From Trichaptum fuscoviolaceum (taxonomy: Eukaryota; Basidiomycota; Agaricomycetes; Hymenochaetales; Trichaptaceae), in NCBI GenBank assembly GCA_910574455.1, contig CAJSYZ010000004.1:3287528-3351527 (forward strand): a stretch of DNA of 64,000 nt, read 5' to 3'. The notes beneath the pieces were generated by a model that made no database searches, was not told the DNA's origin, and worked only from the letters and a program-made list of their open reading frames with translations. Made by a program: the position numbers and the translations under genes. Below are positions 45,711 through 58,707 of the stretch, one piece after another; within the stretch, counting starts at the first letter, position 1, and the number at the start of each line of letters is the position of its first letter.

Positions 45711-48455
45711 ATGCCGGCCCACTTGCATCTCATACCGGCCTTATTCAAAGAAGGAGGTCTTAACGAATTCATTGAGTCTAGACAAACAATCGGCCATGCA
45801 TTATCGCCTTCGTCCAATTCATTAGCAACCTTTGCAGTCCCATCACATGTAAGTCTGTTTAGCCAATGCGTTGTGTTTTCCAGAAGCTGAAGCATTTTTA
45901 CAGACCTTCATTAAATACGGTACGGAGGACTATCCAGAGGAGCAAGATGTCTATATTGCTAGCTGGGATAAGCCTCCGCTTCAAGAACGGCGCATCGTAA
46001 GTTCATAGCGTTCACGAAGCCGATCGTCGTACCAACAACAATTCAGTTTCTTACAGATACATCTGTGATCTTTGCAGCGTGCAGAAAACTTATTGATCAT
46101 GCTATCCAGGCTGGGCCAGAAGCGTATGTATTGTCACTCCACTCACCGCTTGTTGCTTTGTATTTATTGCCTTGTTCCCCATAATTAGCATGCGCTCGCC
46201 CGCGAACCTCACGACTTTTAGGAAACTTGCTACCGACTATATTCTGCACCTTCAGGACTGCTGGGTTCATGCTACCGTAAGTCACTTCAACTTGTATCAA
46301 GAAGCGACAATGACAAGTCCCCGCGGCAGCAATTGGCATCAAGTTCAAATGGTCCCCAATTCCAAGGGGAACATTATAGGAAGCTGTATACATCTTTCTC
46401 CCTCTTTCAACTATTGTATCTCCCAGAAGATGGTGTTGATGACGTGCCAGTCGGCGATGAACTACTAGAATGGTTGAACACGCATTTCATCGAGCCGTCT
46501 ACGGAAGAGGGTGATCAACTGAGCTCCATCGAACGCCCTTGGGAGGATGAACTATTCTGGCCATATCTGATCAGGTAGGACTAAGTGAAACAATTCCACG
46601 CATGAAACTCCTGGCTGATTACTTTCAGGGCGACGTTTCGTGGTCTATTGAAGTCATCCATTTTCTTCTTACGGAGTCTTGACAGCCACCCTTCTGAAAA
46701 TATGCGCCGTATTGCGGAGCGTCTTGTTGACCTGCTGGAAAGACATCCCCGTCAACGGCAATTTACGACAGAAAAGGAATTCTTCACTTCCTCTCGACGA
46801 TGGAGAGAGAGGGCAAAAGCACTCCGAATTGAGCTTGATCGCGTCCCGGAAAACGATCGTAATGATGGTTACGAAAACTGGTGGGACAATGTCAGTGACT
46901 TGGTCGGTATTTTGGAAGGCCGCGAAGATGTCCTGAAACGTGTATGTGTTGATTTGGGCGGTGGTTGGAAAGAAATCGTCTGTACTTATGGCATATGGAT
47001 TGACGTAGCTTTACGAAGAGCAGATCTACCGTACGTATCTTTATAAAGACCTGATTTCCGCTTTTCTAAATATACATTTCTGTAGAGATATCGTCAGCAG
47101 GATGTTACTTAACGTACCCCCTGATCCTACGGATAAAGAGGACTCGTTACATGCTGAATTGTGCCAGGGTCGTCCAAACCAGGCGTTGTCGGTTGCTCAA
47201 GAAATGGATGTTTGGCTCTCAGCGCATCTGGCTGACATTATGGTTGCATTGGACCTACTTGAATCAGTAACAGACGAAGAGTAAAAGTCACCTTCTTTTA
47301 CGATTGCTTCCGATGATTCTTACATCTATTGCAGATCCGGGCTGACAACCCGCGACCAATACGTGCTTGCATATGCGAATTATCTGCATTCAGATCCTGG
47401 GTTATGGCGTCTTACCGTTGACTACCTCTGCACCTGCGGAGAAGCCGGGAAAGAGATGGCAGACGAAGTACTCATACGGGTTCCCTTGGGTCTGAATGTG
47501 TCACGCAAAGGGAAGGAGAAATCCCGAGAAGATAAAGACCCCCCTTTTATGGCCATCGATACGGATGATCAGGTTGACGGAGACCTGTCAGAAATTGTTA
47601 AAGAGCTGAATGCTACTTGTTTTGAATACGAACGAGAGAATGCTCGACGAATAATATGCAACGTGCGTAAAACTTCAGTAATGACTTTTCTAATACTGAA
47701 AGCGTGCTTGATTGTTCAGATCGCAGCTCGACAGTTATTGGAAAGCAAAAAATACGGTCTTGCTGTGTCTTACTGTAGATCAGCTGAAGATTGGTTGGGG
47801 TTAGGACATATAGTGAATAGTTTAATGGATGAATATATCGTTCACGGTGAGAGTTTGAATCACGCGCTGTACAAAATGATAACTTACAATAGGTTCGGAT
47901 TGATACATTTAGGGTCGACCCGTTTCGTACCTTACGCAGCTGAAATAGCGCCGGCCCTCCAAGAGCTTCGGCTGGAGCCTGGTGCATCCGGTGTTTTTAT
48001 TCAACGACTCATGTTCGCTGTTCGCTATGCCGAATTCCAACAGCGCAATCTGCAAGGTGATGCAGAAAACGCTGCTCTTGATCTTATCTCTCTTTTCGAG
48101 GAAGAGATAGCTCCGAGGTCTTGGTGGGGTGTCTTGCTGCACGACATAACCCCGTTTCTTCAGGACGGTGCGTTGCGTTGACTGACTTCCCCTTAACTGA
48201 CGATTGACATCAGTCGCAGAAACAAACCTATATATACCATCGTCTTCGGCTTATCTGCTTTTAAAGCGATTAGAGGAGGTCAGCCTGAGAACCGGACAAG
48301 GTTGTGGTGAAGACTATCTTGCCATTCTTGCAAAGTTATTGAAACTCGCGGGCCCTAAAGAGGCGCTAAAGCGCTTGGAAATTTTAAGACTAGTACTTGC
48401 TCGATATCTTGCGAGATGTGCGATTGCGAACGCTCCCTTGTCGGGCGGTATATGA
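45711..48455 (+). CDS. NUP85: Nucleoporin Nup85 (about 763 aa)
   Basis: Exons 45711-45852, 45884-45996, 46047-46123, 46189-46276, 46318-46574, 46629-47030, 47086-47280, 47335-47662, 47720-48167 and 48214-48455 (764 codons). Nup85 is an alpha-solenoid ACE1-type scaffold of the Nup84/Y complex of the nuclear pore. The N-terminal beta region (LTDTSVIFAACRKLI) and the C-terminal helices match Nup85: RDQYVLAYANYLHSDP, WRLTVDYLCTCGEAG, IFIQRLMFAVRYAEF-type, SWWGVLL. The first intron as drawn (45853-45883) is only 31 nt with a GTCTGT donor, because the better GTAAGT donor at 45849 would give a frame shift. No ATG exists upstream in frame. The N-terminal model is therefore provisional; the rest is firm. 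Confidence 0.85.
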
Positions 48456-49876
48456 TCAGTGTTGTAATGTGCAAATAAATCTTCCGCTTCTTCGTCCGCT
48501 TCCTTGGCTTCTCACTCTTGCAGGACCCTTATGACTTGCCAGTCCTAATCTTTGCTGCATTTTTGAAGGGACATCAACATAAAGCAACGCCAGAGAATGC
48601 TAAGGCTGTCTTTCGACATGATAGACAGGCTAAAATGAAACGGCGGCGTCTACCTAATTATTTAAGCCTGGAAATCCCCGCCCGTTTGGGTCAATTCCTG
48701 TTGCATGGTGTCGATCCTGGAGTAGAACCTTGAATACCGCCGTTCCCGTGCGCCATTTTCTGGGTTCGTGTCTGATACCGCCTGTCAGTATCAGGATTGA
48801 TCTCAGGCTCATTCTTTAGATCTACCATGAAAACCGCAGGTTTTAAACTTGCCTCTTTCGATTGCTGACTCTCTACAACAAAATATGTGACTTACTAATT
48901 CAGTTGATCTGGTGACCTGAGACCTCGCTTTGTAGGCTGTGATGAAGGCGCCAACGACTGCGACTTTCTCGCATGGACGTATTGGACTGCTATACCGTCT
49001 CTTCTGCATGCGACTTCAGCGGGCACTGGCACGTTGCCGAGCGACTCGGGCTTAGGATTTAAGAATCCATTACAAAATTCCAGGGACTATCGCGTTTCGG
49101 CTAGCCTGCAGAAGTTCGGAAGAGCAATTATCTACACTACGTATACCGTGTCAGACAAATAAACAACGCTTTACCTTCAGTCACTTTTAACCTAGAAGAC
49201 CTCCCTATATTGCGTAAAATGGGAGAAATTGCGCCTCTGCTTTAGATCTGTGTTGGATCTTACGTTACCTTCAGTGCCTAGGTTATGACAGTCAATGTTT
49301 TTTCCGAGAACAACAGTTGTACAAGTAGGGCCTCTCCATCCCTCGTGCACGTCACGAATGGAACTCTAGCAGTGAGTGCCTGGCCCCCCAAAACTTTAGG
49401 TGCTCCTACATAATCACCATATCGGCCTCACCGTCGTCCGAATTCTCGGTCAGGCCCGATTCAGATCACTGGTTCTGAGACACTATTATGAATTGATCTA
49501 TAGGGTAACACAATGCATGCGCTTCATCGCTCATTACTTGAATGGCATCCAGAAAACTGGCTAAGGTGCTATTACTGCCAACCTCGATATGGGAGTGCTG
49601 CTAACCTTCGGAGTAGATGAAGTTGAACTGTCTTCAGCGAATCATAAGACATTACGAATCTCTGGTTCTGGAACATATGGACCACGATCAGGCATAACTT
49701 GTAGGCAGGAGTTATGCAGGCGCCGGCATGTTGCTTTGCATTATATTTCTGAGCAGAGGTATAAAGAATGGTCTCGGTTGACAATGTTCCTTCACAAACC
49801 AGCCCACAAACTCTCTAGTACCTCTATCAAAAGGCTAGTGTTGCACCGACTTCAGGTCTGCAAACAGTCAACAGCT
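48456..49876. other. Gene-poor region, left part
   Basis: 1.42 kb after Nup85. Frames are short and random-looking (for example 71 codons at 48518-48733). No gene, repeat or mobile-element motif is recognised. Confidence 0.45.
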
Positions 49877-50086
49877 ATGTGTTTCGATATCGTGAACTAC
49901 GCGGAGTGCAGCTGTGGGCACCGTATCGAGACCAGGCGTCAACGGGTATGTTCTTGGCCTGTGTCTTACTCTTGGATACATAACTAAAGTGTATGCAAGG
50001 TTGACTGTAATAGCCGCCGATGCGTATTCAGTCAATTACATGGCCGCCAAAATCATGACTGTGGTACAACTTGCCTGCAACAGTAA
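49877..50086 (+). CDS. 51-residue Cys/His-rich small protein
   Basis: Exons 49877-49945 and 50000-50086 (23 + 29 codons including stop), too short for most annotations. The product begins MCFDIVNYAECSCGHRIE and continues VDCNSRRCVFSQLHG, ending CGTTCLQQ. Six of its 51 residues are Cys arranged C11-x-C13-x-H15, then C26-x4-C31, then C44-x3-C48, plus C2 (seven in all), with H37 and H42, so a two-site zinc fold is plausible. I recall many small Agaricomycete proteins with the pattern CGH...DC...C...S..H..C..C, of unknown function. The GT-AG intron falls between R23 and V24. The last codons CAGTAAGT could instead be a donor to a further exon. Confidence 0.6.
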
Positions 50087-52954
50087 GTAGCGAAGTTCAA
50101 TTCTGGTTTTGAAGTTTGGGTCCCCTGATCCCATTCACTAGACTTCAGCGTTCCAACGGACTCGTCACTGAAGAAAGGCAAGGACCATGCCCAAGTTGCG
50201 CTTAAAATGTCTTGCTTCGCTTTGTGTTCTTCCCTTTTATCATGGACACTTTGCTTTGGTATAGAAAGCCTGCCTTTCCTGCTTGAACGATGCTGCTGAC
50301 CTTCCCTCGAATCAATGTACAATCTTCCACTGTTATAATGATTTAATGGACTTAATCAATTTATAGTCGATTCGATTACCTTCTTAGTGGGATCGCTGGT
50401 GATGGCTGAACGTATTTAGATGGAAGGCGAGACCTGAAGTGACGTATTTGCTTCGCTCAAAGCCATTTTGGAACTGGCAAATACTGTCTCTAGTAAGGGA
50501 ATCGGAGAGCCCTTTGTGAGTAGCGTACCTACACGAGATACCATTAGAACCATCATTCACCAACCAAGGCTACAGATTCTCCTTCTTTCACAAAGTGGGC
50601 ACCTTTCATACATAAGACTGCATAGCTCCTGGCGTTGAGTACGGATCTGTTTGTTCCACGCTCAATCTACGTTGCTGAAACGACAAGCACATAGTTCTCC
50701 TTCGGGTTGTGGAGATTATGCCCATCGCACGACCTAGCACTACGCGTTCATTGATTGGAATCTGTAATGGATAATCAATCAGCCTTGTATGGGTAATCCC
50801 ATGCATGTGAGAGAATGAAACGCCACTGACGAATAGGCCGCGAACTTCTTCAGTTCTACCTTCATTCGACGAGCATACAATTGCCAAAGAGATTGGGACG
50901 AGCGGCTATACATTCAAAGCAGTGTCCATTCGGTGGGGTCTATCACCGGGCAAGGCCCGATCGTCCGAACATCCTAATTCTCGAACCTCGTCAGACTTCG
51001 ATCACTTTGCTTCGAACTTCGAACTGCCTGCGTGGTGGAAGAATACGTCAAAAGATGATCACTATGCCCAGACAAGCCTATCCCCGTGATATATGCGAAT
51101 TTTGGGATGCTGTGCTCACCAGAATGGCTGTGTTGAACCCACAGCTCATTAGTCGAGTTTTGTATCCTCCCATCATCTCACTAGAAGGATTAAAACGCCA
51201 CAAATTGTCCAGGGCCGATTGCTGCTGCTGCTCTATAGGATGCCGGGGGTGACAGGCGCTGTCATCAAGTTCATAACGGATCTAAGCGGAAGGCATCCGA
51301 GCACAACTTCGATAAACCAGGCGTGTGATGAGACAGCTTGGCAACACCTGCAATCTCCAATCTGCAGCTGTCGCCACTAGCAGATTTTATTCGAGAAGCT
51401 GAGATAAGCAGCCCGCACAGACTTTGTGACCCGACACCTCGCGAAGAAACCAAATGTTGGAAAAGAGAGTGACTGGCAAACGAACTGGCGCTTGAATGTG
51501 CTATTTTCTTTAGGCATTTGGAACTGTGTCTAAATATGTCTGAGAGTCAGTTAGCCCTTGCCCTTTCCGTGGGAACGCGAGTAAACATGACTTAATGATT
51601 GGATAGAATTGATGACCATAGAGTTTAAGAGCAGAGACTACGTTTCCGGCCTCCCGTTCCTTAGAGACATCCGCATGGCCGAGGTTTTACGTCTTTAGCA
51701 AGCAAGGACGAGCCAGAAATGGAAGCGAAAACATCCGGTGCTTGAAGAAAAGATCAACTCAGTACCAATACAACCATACGCACAAATTTGCCCCCTTCAT
51801 TCGTGATTTGATTCAGCCGGCGCATGATGAGGGACCGAGCAGCAGGCTAAAAGGCTGTCTCCAGATTTCCTTCTTTGTGAAACCTGACGTCGATTGATCC
51901 CCTGATGCCCGTTGGGTAGAAATGCTCGACCAGCAACAAATAGTATCTCCGAGAATTTCCAGTTCGTATATTCTGAGTACATAGGACACATAACAAAGAC
52001 TCACCAAAAGAGTAACTGAACGCGAGCAAAGACAGTCTTAACAGCTAGATGACGCGCATTTAATTAGCCAGTGCTAGAATGGGGCTCGTTCTCCTTAGAG
52101 CCATTCCTCTATCTTCTGTCTCACGAACAATAGCATTCGTAGCGCTATTCTCGCTCCTATTTGCCGCATTGTAAGAGCTGTCGCAGAATGCCCCTTCTGC
52201 ATGGCAAGAGACTGGGGTACATAGTCCTGAATAAGGCACAATACGGATCGAAAGACAGGGTAACGAAGGCCTGGGTAAGGGTTATCGAGCCGAGGGAAAG
52301 GCTATGCAGAGGATCACTGCCAGAATCAACCTATAGGAAGTCTTCACGTCTATGCAGAAACAGCAGGGTTGAAAAGACCCGTAGTAGACCCTTACGATCT
52401 TGCACCAATTACACCCATTGCTAGTAGATCTTGCGAGCGAGTGCGAAGCCAATGAGGAGTCGAGCATCAGAAGCAGACTATGGGACGAAAAGGAGGCAAA
52501 CTTAGCGATCGAACGAGCATTGTGTCCATAAGTTGCAAACCCTGGCGAAGGAAGGAACTGATTCCGAAGAAATGGGGGGTTCTTCCTTATCGCTTCTGAT
52601 AGAATGGGCAGACTCTTGATGCGTTGTAGAACCCAGATTAACATGATTAGGAGCGAAGGTTAATCCTAAACTTTTAGTAAGTTTAGCCCATATAGTATCC
52701 CTTGCCTAGGATCATTAGGACGCAAGTCCGAGGATGATGAATGCGGCATCCGTGAGGGAGATTTCAAGGAGTAGCAGCGTGCGTTGTACACGTTGTCGAA
52801 CATAGTATACATGATGATGGTGGTGGTGGAAGAGGTGAAGAAAGTAAATGTTTCGTGGCGATGTGCACGACAACCAACCAGCGGACCGGGATATGCCGAG
52901 GCTTGCAACCCTAGAAGTAACTTCGAGCAGCCCGTCCTCACACCCTTGCGAAGG
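50087..52954. other. Gene-poor region, right part
   Basis: 2.87 kb. Only short frames with no family pattern; no reverse-transcriptase, transposase or integrase motif was seen in any frame I read. The last part is the promoter of the RhoGAP gene. It may be a decayed element, a large noncoding transcript or simply spacer. Confidence 0.4.
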
Positions 52955-55810
52955 ATGGCTACAGTGGCAATGCCGTCTTCGACGTTGACGACGAGGCAGA
53001 TGCCAGACGAGCACTACTCATCCGCATCCTGGGACTACGTCGACAACGCCTCTGGTGCGTCACCGACGGCGAGCTATGCATCGCACTCAATCACCGGCAG
53101 GCCATCAATGTCTACGCCAGCAAGAGAACAGGGCTCGAGCAGGGGATCGCCAAATACTGATACATCACCTCCGCCACCGACAGCGCCTTCAAAATCCGGC
53201 TCTCCTCCACCGAGATCGAGTGTAGAGTCTCTATCAAAGTCTTCGGCAGCGCCTTCGAGATGGCGAGAAAGTGTGTCAACTCTGGAACGGCAGAATACAA
53301 TTTCGTCCACTGTAGGAGAACCAGTGCAACTTGTGGAACCCAGCTTCGACGAGAATGTATTGAGGGCATTATGTGACATGGATGTGCGTATATCATTACT
53401 GTATTGCATCTATACTACTAATGCCACTGCGACTTTCAGTGCGGCGTTCCTTTACTCCTGGACCGAATCAAGCAAAGTATGGTGTCCTGTAGAGTACGGC
53501 AACTGTTACCCTTTGCCACTGCGGCGTATATCTAATCTACATCAACATATACAGGAGGCGTCCGTTTTCTTTAAAAAACGTGCAGTTTTAGAAGAGGAGT
53601 ATGGTCGGAGCATGCAGAAACTTTCGAAGATGACTTCGGAAGTATATTCCATGAATGATGGGAAAGCTGGGTACGCTTTGACATCGTACATTGGAGTTGT
53701 AGGCTTACTCCCAACAGCTCTTTTGTCAATGCGTGGCAATCAACTATGAAGATCCATGAAGTCATGGCTGAGAATCGAATACGTTTCGCTCAACGATTGA
53801 ACGAGATGAGTGAAGATTTGGCCAATCTGGCGAAGGAAGTGGACAAAAATAGAAAGCAGGTATGAAGAACAATCAAGTTTCCCTGAAAGTAAAATGTTGA
53901 ACCCTTCGTTAAGACGAAAGAGCTAGCCACCAGATATGAGCGCGCCGTACACGAATCTGAAACAGCCATGGAGAAGAGTAAAGCAAAGTTTGATATGACT
54001 GCTGAAGAGCTCGAACGTCTTCTGGTCCAGAAGGAGGGCGAATCGATCAAAGAAACAGCAATGCAGGCTCGCTCGCCTGGAGGAGGGGGAGGAAAGCGAG
54101 CCCTAGGGAAGGCTGTTCAGAAGGGTGGCTTGCTGTTGAAGGGGAAAAACCCTCAGAACGTGAGCGCTTCAACTCTATTGTGAAGTTCCCCCATCTGACC
54201 TCTATGTTGCGTAACTTTAAGATTCAGAGACAGGAGGATGACGTGAGAGCGAGGATGTCCACGGCGTCGGACGTCTTTCGGAAAGCCGTCCAAGATACGC
54301 AAACTCTACGCCAAGAGTATTTCAATTTCCAGCTCCCACGTATTCTTCGTGTATGTTCTTCACTGAGATGAAAGTCGTATGCTTCTGATACCAGTCATTC
54401 TTTTAATCAGGCACTAAAAGAGTGTGCGGATGAGATTGACCTCGGGACGCAATATCATTTGACTCGATACGCTTACTTGTTCGAGACCATTGTGCTAAGT
54501 GATGGATCAACACTTGCACCCTCGAATGTCGAGGACCGTGACGGTGCGCATTCGATGTTATTATCTTACGTTCGTACCATATATCTCAACCTTAATTAGT
54601 ACCCCCTGGCCTGAAGGCAACCATTGAGTCGATCGACAACCGCTCGGACTTTAAAGTCTACATGCAGAACTATGGGTACGCGCATGGAGGTCAAGTACCC
54701 CGAGGGCCCAGGCGAGAAGGTCCATGGGAAGAAGGATTCGTAAGGGCTTTTTTTCGTCAGTTCAATCGCCTAGTTTAATGAATGTCCTCTTCTAGCTCCC
54801 CCCTCTACCGAGCTACGCCGAGCGCGTATATTCAAATGGCGCCGCCGCCGGATCGTCCGGATCAGCTAACCCCATTAATGTACAAGCTCAACAGATGCCT
54901 GACAAGGGACGTCCAATTTTCGGTGTCGATTTGGCAGAGCAGATGACACGCGACGGTGTCGAGATTCCGCGCATAGTGGAAAAGTGCTGTCAAGCGATCG
55001 AGAAATACGGCCTCCGTTCACAGGGAATATATCGGATTAGCGGCACTGTGTCTAAGGTCGCGAAGCTCAAGGAACGACTGGACAAAGGTCAGAATATGTA
55101 ACTGGTAACGATCGTCCGATTTGTTTACGCTTAACCATTATTAGATATTGATACAGTCGATCTCGACGCAGAAGAGTGGTCTAGCGATATCAACAATGTG
55201 GCTAGCGTCCTCAAACTTTGGCTGAGGGAACTGCCTGATCCATTGCTAACTCATAGTCTGCACCAAGGGTTTATTGAAGCCGCAAGTACGTGGTGCCTTC
55301 CTCGAACACATTAACACTCGGTGTTCCCCGTGTCTTTCGCTAACCTTAAATCTGCTGTATAGAGATTGACAATGATAGACTCCGTCACATACGTCTTCAC
55401 GAGCGAGTGAACGAACTTCCAGACCCCAATTACGCAACCTTAAAGTTCTTCTTGGGGCATTTACACAAGTGAGTGAGCGTTGCTATAATAACGTAGTGCG
55501 AGGATGCTACAACATACACTTCGTACAGGGTGGTACAATACGAATCCGAGAATTCTATGTCGATTTCAAATCTGGCCATTGTGTTCGGGCCGACATTATT
55601 CGGATTGCCTTCGCCGGGGATGCCTGGTGTGCAGGGTGCACAAGCAAATGGCATGGCAGATGCCCCTTACCAGAACAAGGTGAGATTTTGATTTCCTATA
55701 AAGATTGAACCCGCGAGTGTTTGGTCGTCTGATATTTACGTATATAGGCCGTCGAGACTATCTTGGAACATTTTGCCGACATATTCATTGACGAAAGCGA
55801 GGAGTCCTAA
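52955..55810 (+). CDS. F-BAR + RhoGAP protein, Rgd1-like (713 aa)
   Basis: Exons 52955-53383, 53440-53493, 53555-53670, 53718-53859, 53914-54159, 54222-54350, 54411-54543, 54600-54739, 54796-55087, 55145-55285, 55363-55468, 55529-55679 and 55748-55810 (714 codons). After a Ser/Pro-rich N-terminus (~110 residues) comes an F-BAR domain: CGVPLLLDRIKQSMVSCREA, FFKKRAVLEEEYGRSMQKLS, TRYERAVHESETAMEKSK, LPRILRALKECADEID. Then a RhoGAP domain: FGVDLAEQMTRDGVEIPRIV, SQGIYRISGTVSKVAKLKER (arginine finger R in YRISG), VLKLWLRELPDPLL, and NSMSISNLAIVFGPTLFG. Yeast Rgd1 has this architecture and stimulates GTP hydrolysis by Rho3/Rho4 at growth sites. An in-frame ATG further upstream (52794) is less likely because the extra residues look untranslated. 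Confidence 0.93.
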
Positions 55811-57053
55811 GCGCTCCAGCGTGTTTGGCTCGATCATGATGTGAACGCAAGTGCTGGGCTGTTATTCCTTCTTCGTCTGATATGTTTCGCATCTCGGGCA
55901 TCCCCTCCCTGTTCCCCCAAGTTTGGTCTCCTATTCTCAGTTCCCCAATGCCCATTACATCGCCCCACATCACCCACCTTCCACTGTCTCGTTTGCTCAC
56001 ATTTTCATTATCTCATTGTCCACGTTAACTCTCCCTGTTCCGACCTCTTATTCGTATACCCATCACATATGCATTCCCCCTCTCATTATTCCCCCTAGTT
56101 CGCTGCCTATCGTCGTTCGTGCGGATCACATCTTGTAAATTATTATTTTCACGTTCATTCGCAGCGCGCTCAGCCCGTAGATACGGGTTTTATTCTTTAT
56201 TTGAATCTCTCTTATCACTTGTTACCTCATTTATTCTATCCTTCTTCTCCGCTATCTCTTTCTTTATCCTTTATTCCACTTATTCGCACCTTTCGTGGTG
56301 GCGACGTTGAGCAAGAGAGCCTTGTCCGCATAATCGCGTGTACTTTTTGATCATTGTATTTTTTAAGAGAAGGAGGAAGAAAAAGACAAACAAATACATT
56401 TAGCACGTCCGCCCGAATCGCGATGCTATGTGACTATAATGTCCGTGCTTGCTGCTGACAAGGTTCGCATACCTCATTCAAATGACTGGTATTCATGATA
56501 TATGTATATGCACGCTTCAAGTAATTGAAAGACAATTATCAGGAACGGGCGATTATTGAAGACACCGACGCCAGAAGTTAGTTTGAAGTTGTCTAGACGC
56601 AAGTGTATATACAAATACAATATTGACAGCCCATACATGCATACATACATACATACATACATACATACATACATAAAATATATACAACATGAGGCATGAA
56701 GCGACGCTAATGCAGTATTAGTACACTATCCTGCGCAACAGAAAGTGGACATCTTTAACCCGCGAGACACAGCAAGGAACCAAAGGGGAAAGCGTAAGCA
56801 AGGGATTAGGTATAGTGTCCATACAGCCCAAGTGAATTGATAGTCAGGAGGGGATGACGAGAGCACACAGTGTATTGGGATGAATGTGGTTCCAATGATT
56901 TTTTCTATCTTAAATTCTTGATAGACTAGTGACGGAAAGCCATGACGTGATACTAGATGATTGGAGATTGACAGGCAACGTCCGTGCGCCACAGGCGCGT
57001 CATTACCAATGACACGATGTCCAATTGACCACTGACCGCTGGAGGGAATGTTG
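55811..57053. other. Intergenic between convergent RhoGAP and F-box 3
   Basis: 1.24 kb, pyrimidine-rich at 55850-56300, with a microsatellite at about 56640-56675. No gene is supported. Confidence 0.5.
56640..56675. repeat. (CATA)n microsatellite
   Basis: About nine perfect tandem CATA units followed by AAATATATA. Likely polymorphic among strains. Confidence 0.85.
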
Positions 57054-58707
57054 CTACCGCGAGGGATTTGGTATCCTCGGTGAGCGCAAGCCCGAGTTCG
57101 TACCCGGCCGTTCTCGTAGCTGTGGCCTCCACAAGTCCTCCGTGCCCATCTTCTCCTTGGGTCCACCAAACACCCATTCCGTCCCACTAGGGAACCGGAC
57201 GCACCGAAGGGATGGACAGGCCGCCGCCCACGAGTTGCATAATTGGTGCTCCTCGCCTTCGTTGTGCACTCCGATGACGCCGACGACGGACGTTGGAGAG
57301 AGGTCGAGGTGCTCGAGGTTTTGGAAGGCGCCGAGGACTTGCGTTAGGGCTGATAGGAGCATCTGTGAGTCCACATTTGTTGCAGTGGGTGATATTCGGT
57401 ACCGAAAGCGTGTGAAGTTCGGGTTAGAAAGTCGAGGCGCCATTGATATATCGAGAATTGCGAACAAAGGAAGCAGTCAGCGAGCGGAACGGGAACGAGT
57501 GGGAGAGCGGAGGAAAGAGGACACATGGTAACTGAAGAAAGGATACATGATAAGAATTGGAGAATCCACGGGAATGGTGTTGGTATCGGTGAAATTTCTC
57601 AAAGTTTGATTCAGTAATTTGGTATTGAAGAATAATGTCGGGGGGATGGCGGAGAGTAGTGGGCAGATGTTAGGAGGCTTGTGTGGGAAAAAAGGAAGGC
57701 GGGGAGCCAGGAGAAGAGCACGTCGGACGGGCATGAGATGGGAAAGAGAGAGGAGGAAGGCTTACCATGCCAGAAAACGTAAAATGTAACGTGTGTCTTA
57801 AGGCAAGGCGCATCCTTAACGTCTCGAGCGCTGTTAGATGCTTCGAAATCGTCAAGAGTTGTGAGGGCGTCACGCTCAATCCACTCAGGTCCAAACACCG
57901 TATGGGGAACGTCGTATACGCCAGACTAATCAGCGACCTCTCACTGGGCTCGTAACCACTGAGCGCGAGGCCAAGAACAGGCCGACCCGGTAGGATGGAC
58001 GCTGCAGCGAGGGCGTCACCCCGGAAGGTCTCGAGGTGCGGAAGGTCGGAGGGGGCAAGGTGTAAGGGAGCATGGTGGTCACCGAGATGGAGGTTAACAA
58101 TATCAGGTTGGGAAGAGAGAAACCACTCGATAGCGGCGTTCAGGGGGCCACTTAAAGCGAGGGACTTAAGTCGGAAGGAGCATCTGGAAAGAAGCTCATC
58201 GTACCCCCCACGCCACCCTGCTAGATGCAGTTCAAGACTCTCGATGTGATGTGAGGTATACAAAAGGGAGTGCAAGGAGGGTATGACTGTCGGCGAGAGG
58301 TTCAGTATCTCATTCTTCCGAGCCCTGTCCCGCGTCCATCGGATTGCTAGGCGGCGCACGCAAGGGGAGAGGTAGGGCCGCGAACTGACCGAGGTGCAGA
58401 GCGCGAGGGTGGTGTGCGGTGTGATGATAGTCGTCGGCGAGGGTCCGACGGTGTTGGTGTCGACAGATTCAATAACGGATATGTTTGTGTAAAGCAATCG
58501 CTCGGCAATGCCGTGCAGTCGACGGCAGACACGGAGAAGAGACACAAGCGAGGTGGAAGGGAGATACTCGAATGCGGCGTGAAGCGTCTCGTTTGGAAGA
58601 GAAAGCAGAGGCGAAGAAAGGTCGCACTCAACATCAGACTGCATCTTCAAGCCTCTTCCACTAATTGTACTCGCCCTTCCGCCATCGAAGTCCATAAGCA
58701 TAATCAT
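57054..58707 (-). CDS. F-box protein (about 416 aa)
   Basis: Exons 57766-58707 and 57054-57362 (314 + 103 codons). The first in-frame ATG is at 58707; the frame upstream opens with TTG and is ignored. The F-box spans about residues 36-75 (LLSLPNETLHAAFEYLPSTSLVSLLRVCRRLHGIAERLLY). It is followed by LRR-like repeats (SLELHLAGWRGG, LKSLALSGPL, LDLSGLSVTPSQL, LEHLDLSPTSV). The intron is 403 nt, about eight times the local norm, so a small exon may be hidden inside it. The C-terminal ~40 residues are basic and may be mis-spliced. Probable SCF adaptor; target unknown. Confidence 0.75.

Noticed and set aside
47663..47719. Nup85 segment read as coding
   Set aside because: It is 57 nt, keeps the frame and has no stop, but has a GTGCGT donor and TTCAG acceptor and the encoded residues break a conserved helix. 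I treat it as an intron.
56640..56675. CATA repeat as part of a CRISPR or satellite array
   Set aside because: It is a plain tetranucleotide microsatellite with no spacers and lies in a eukaryotic intergenic region.
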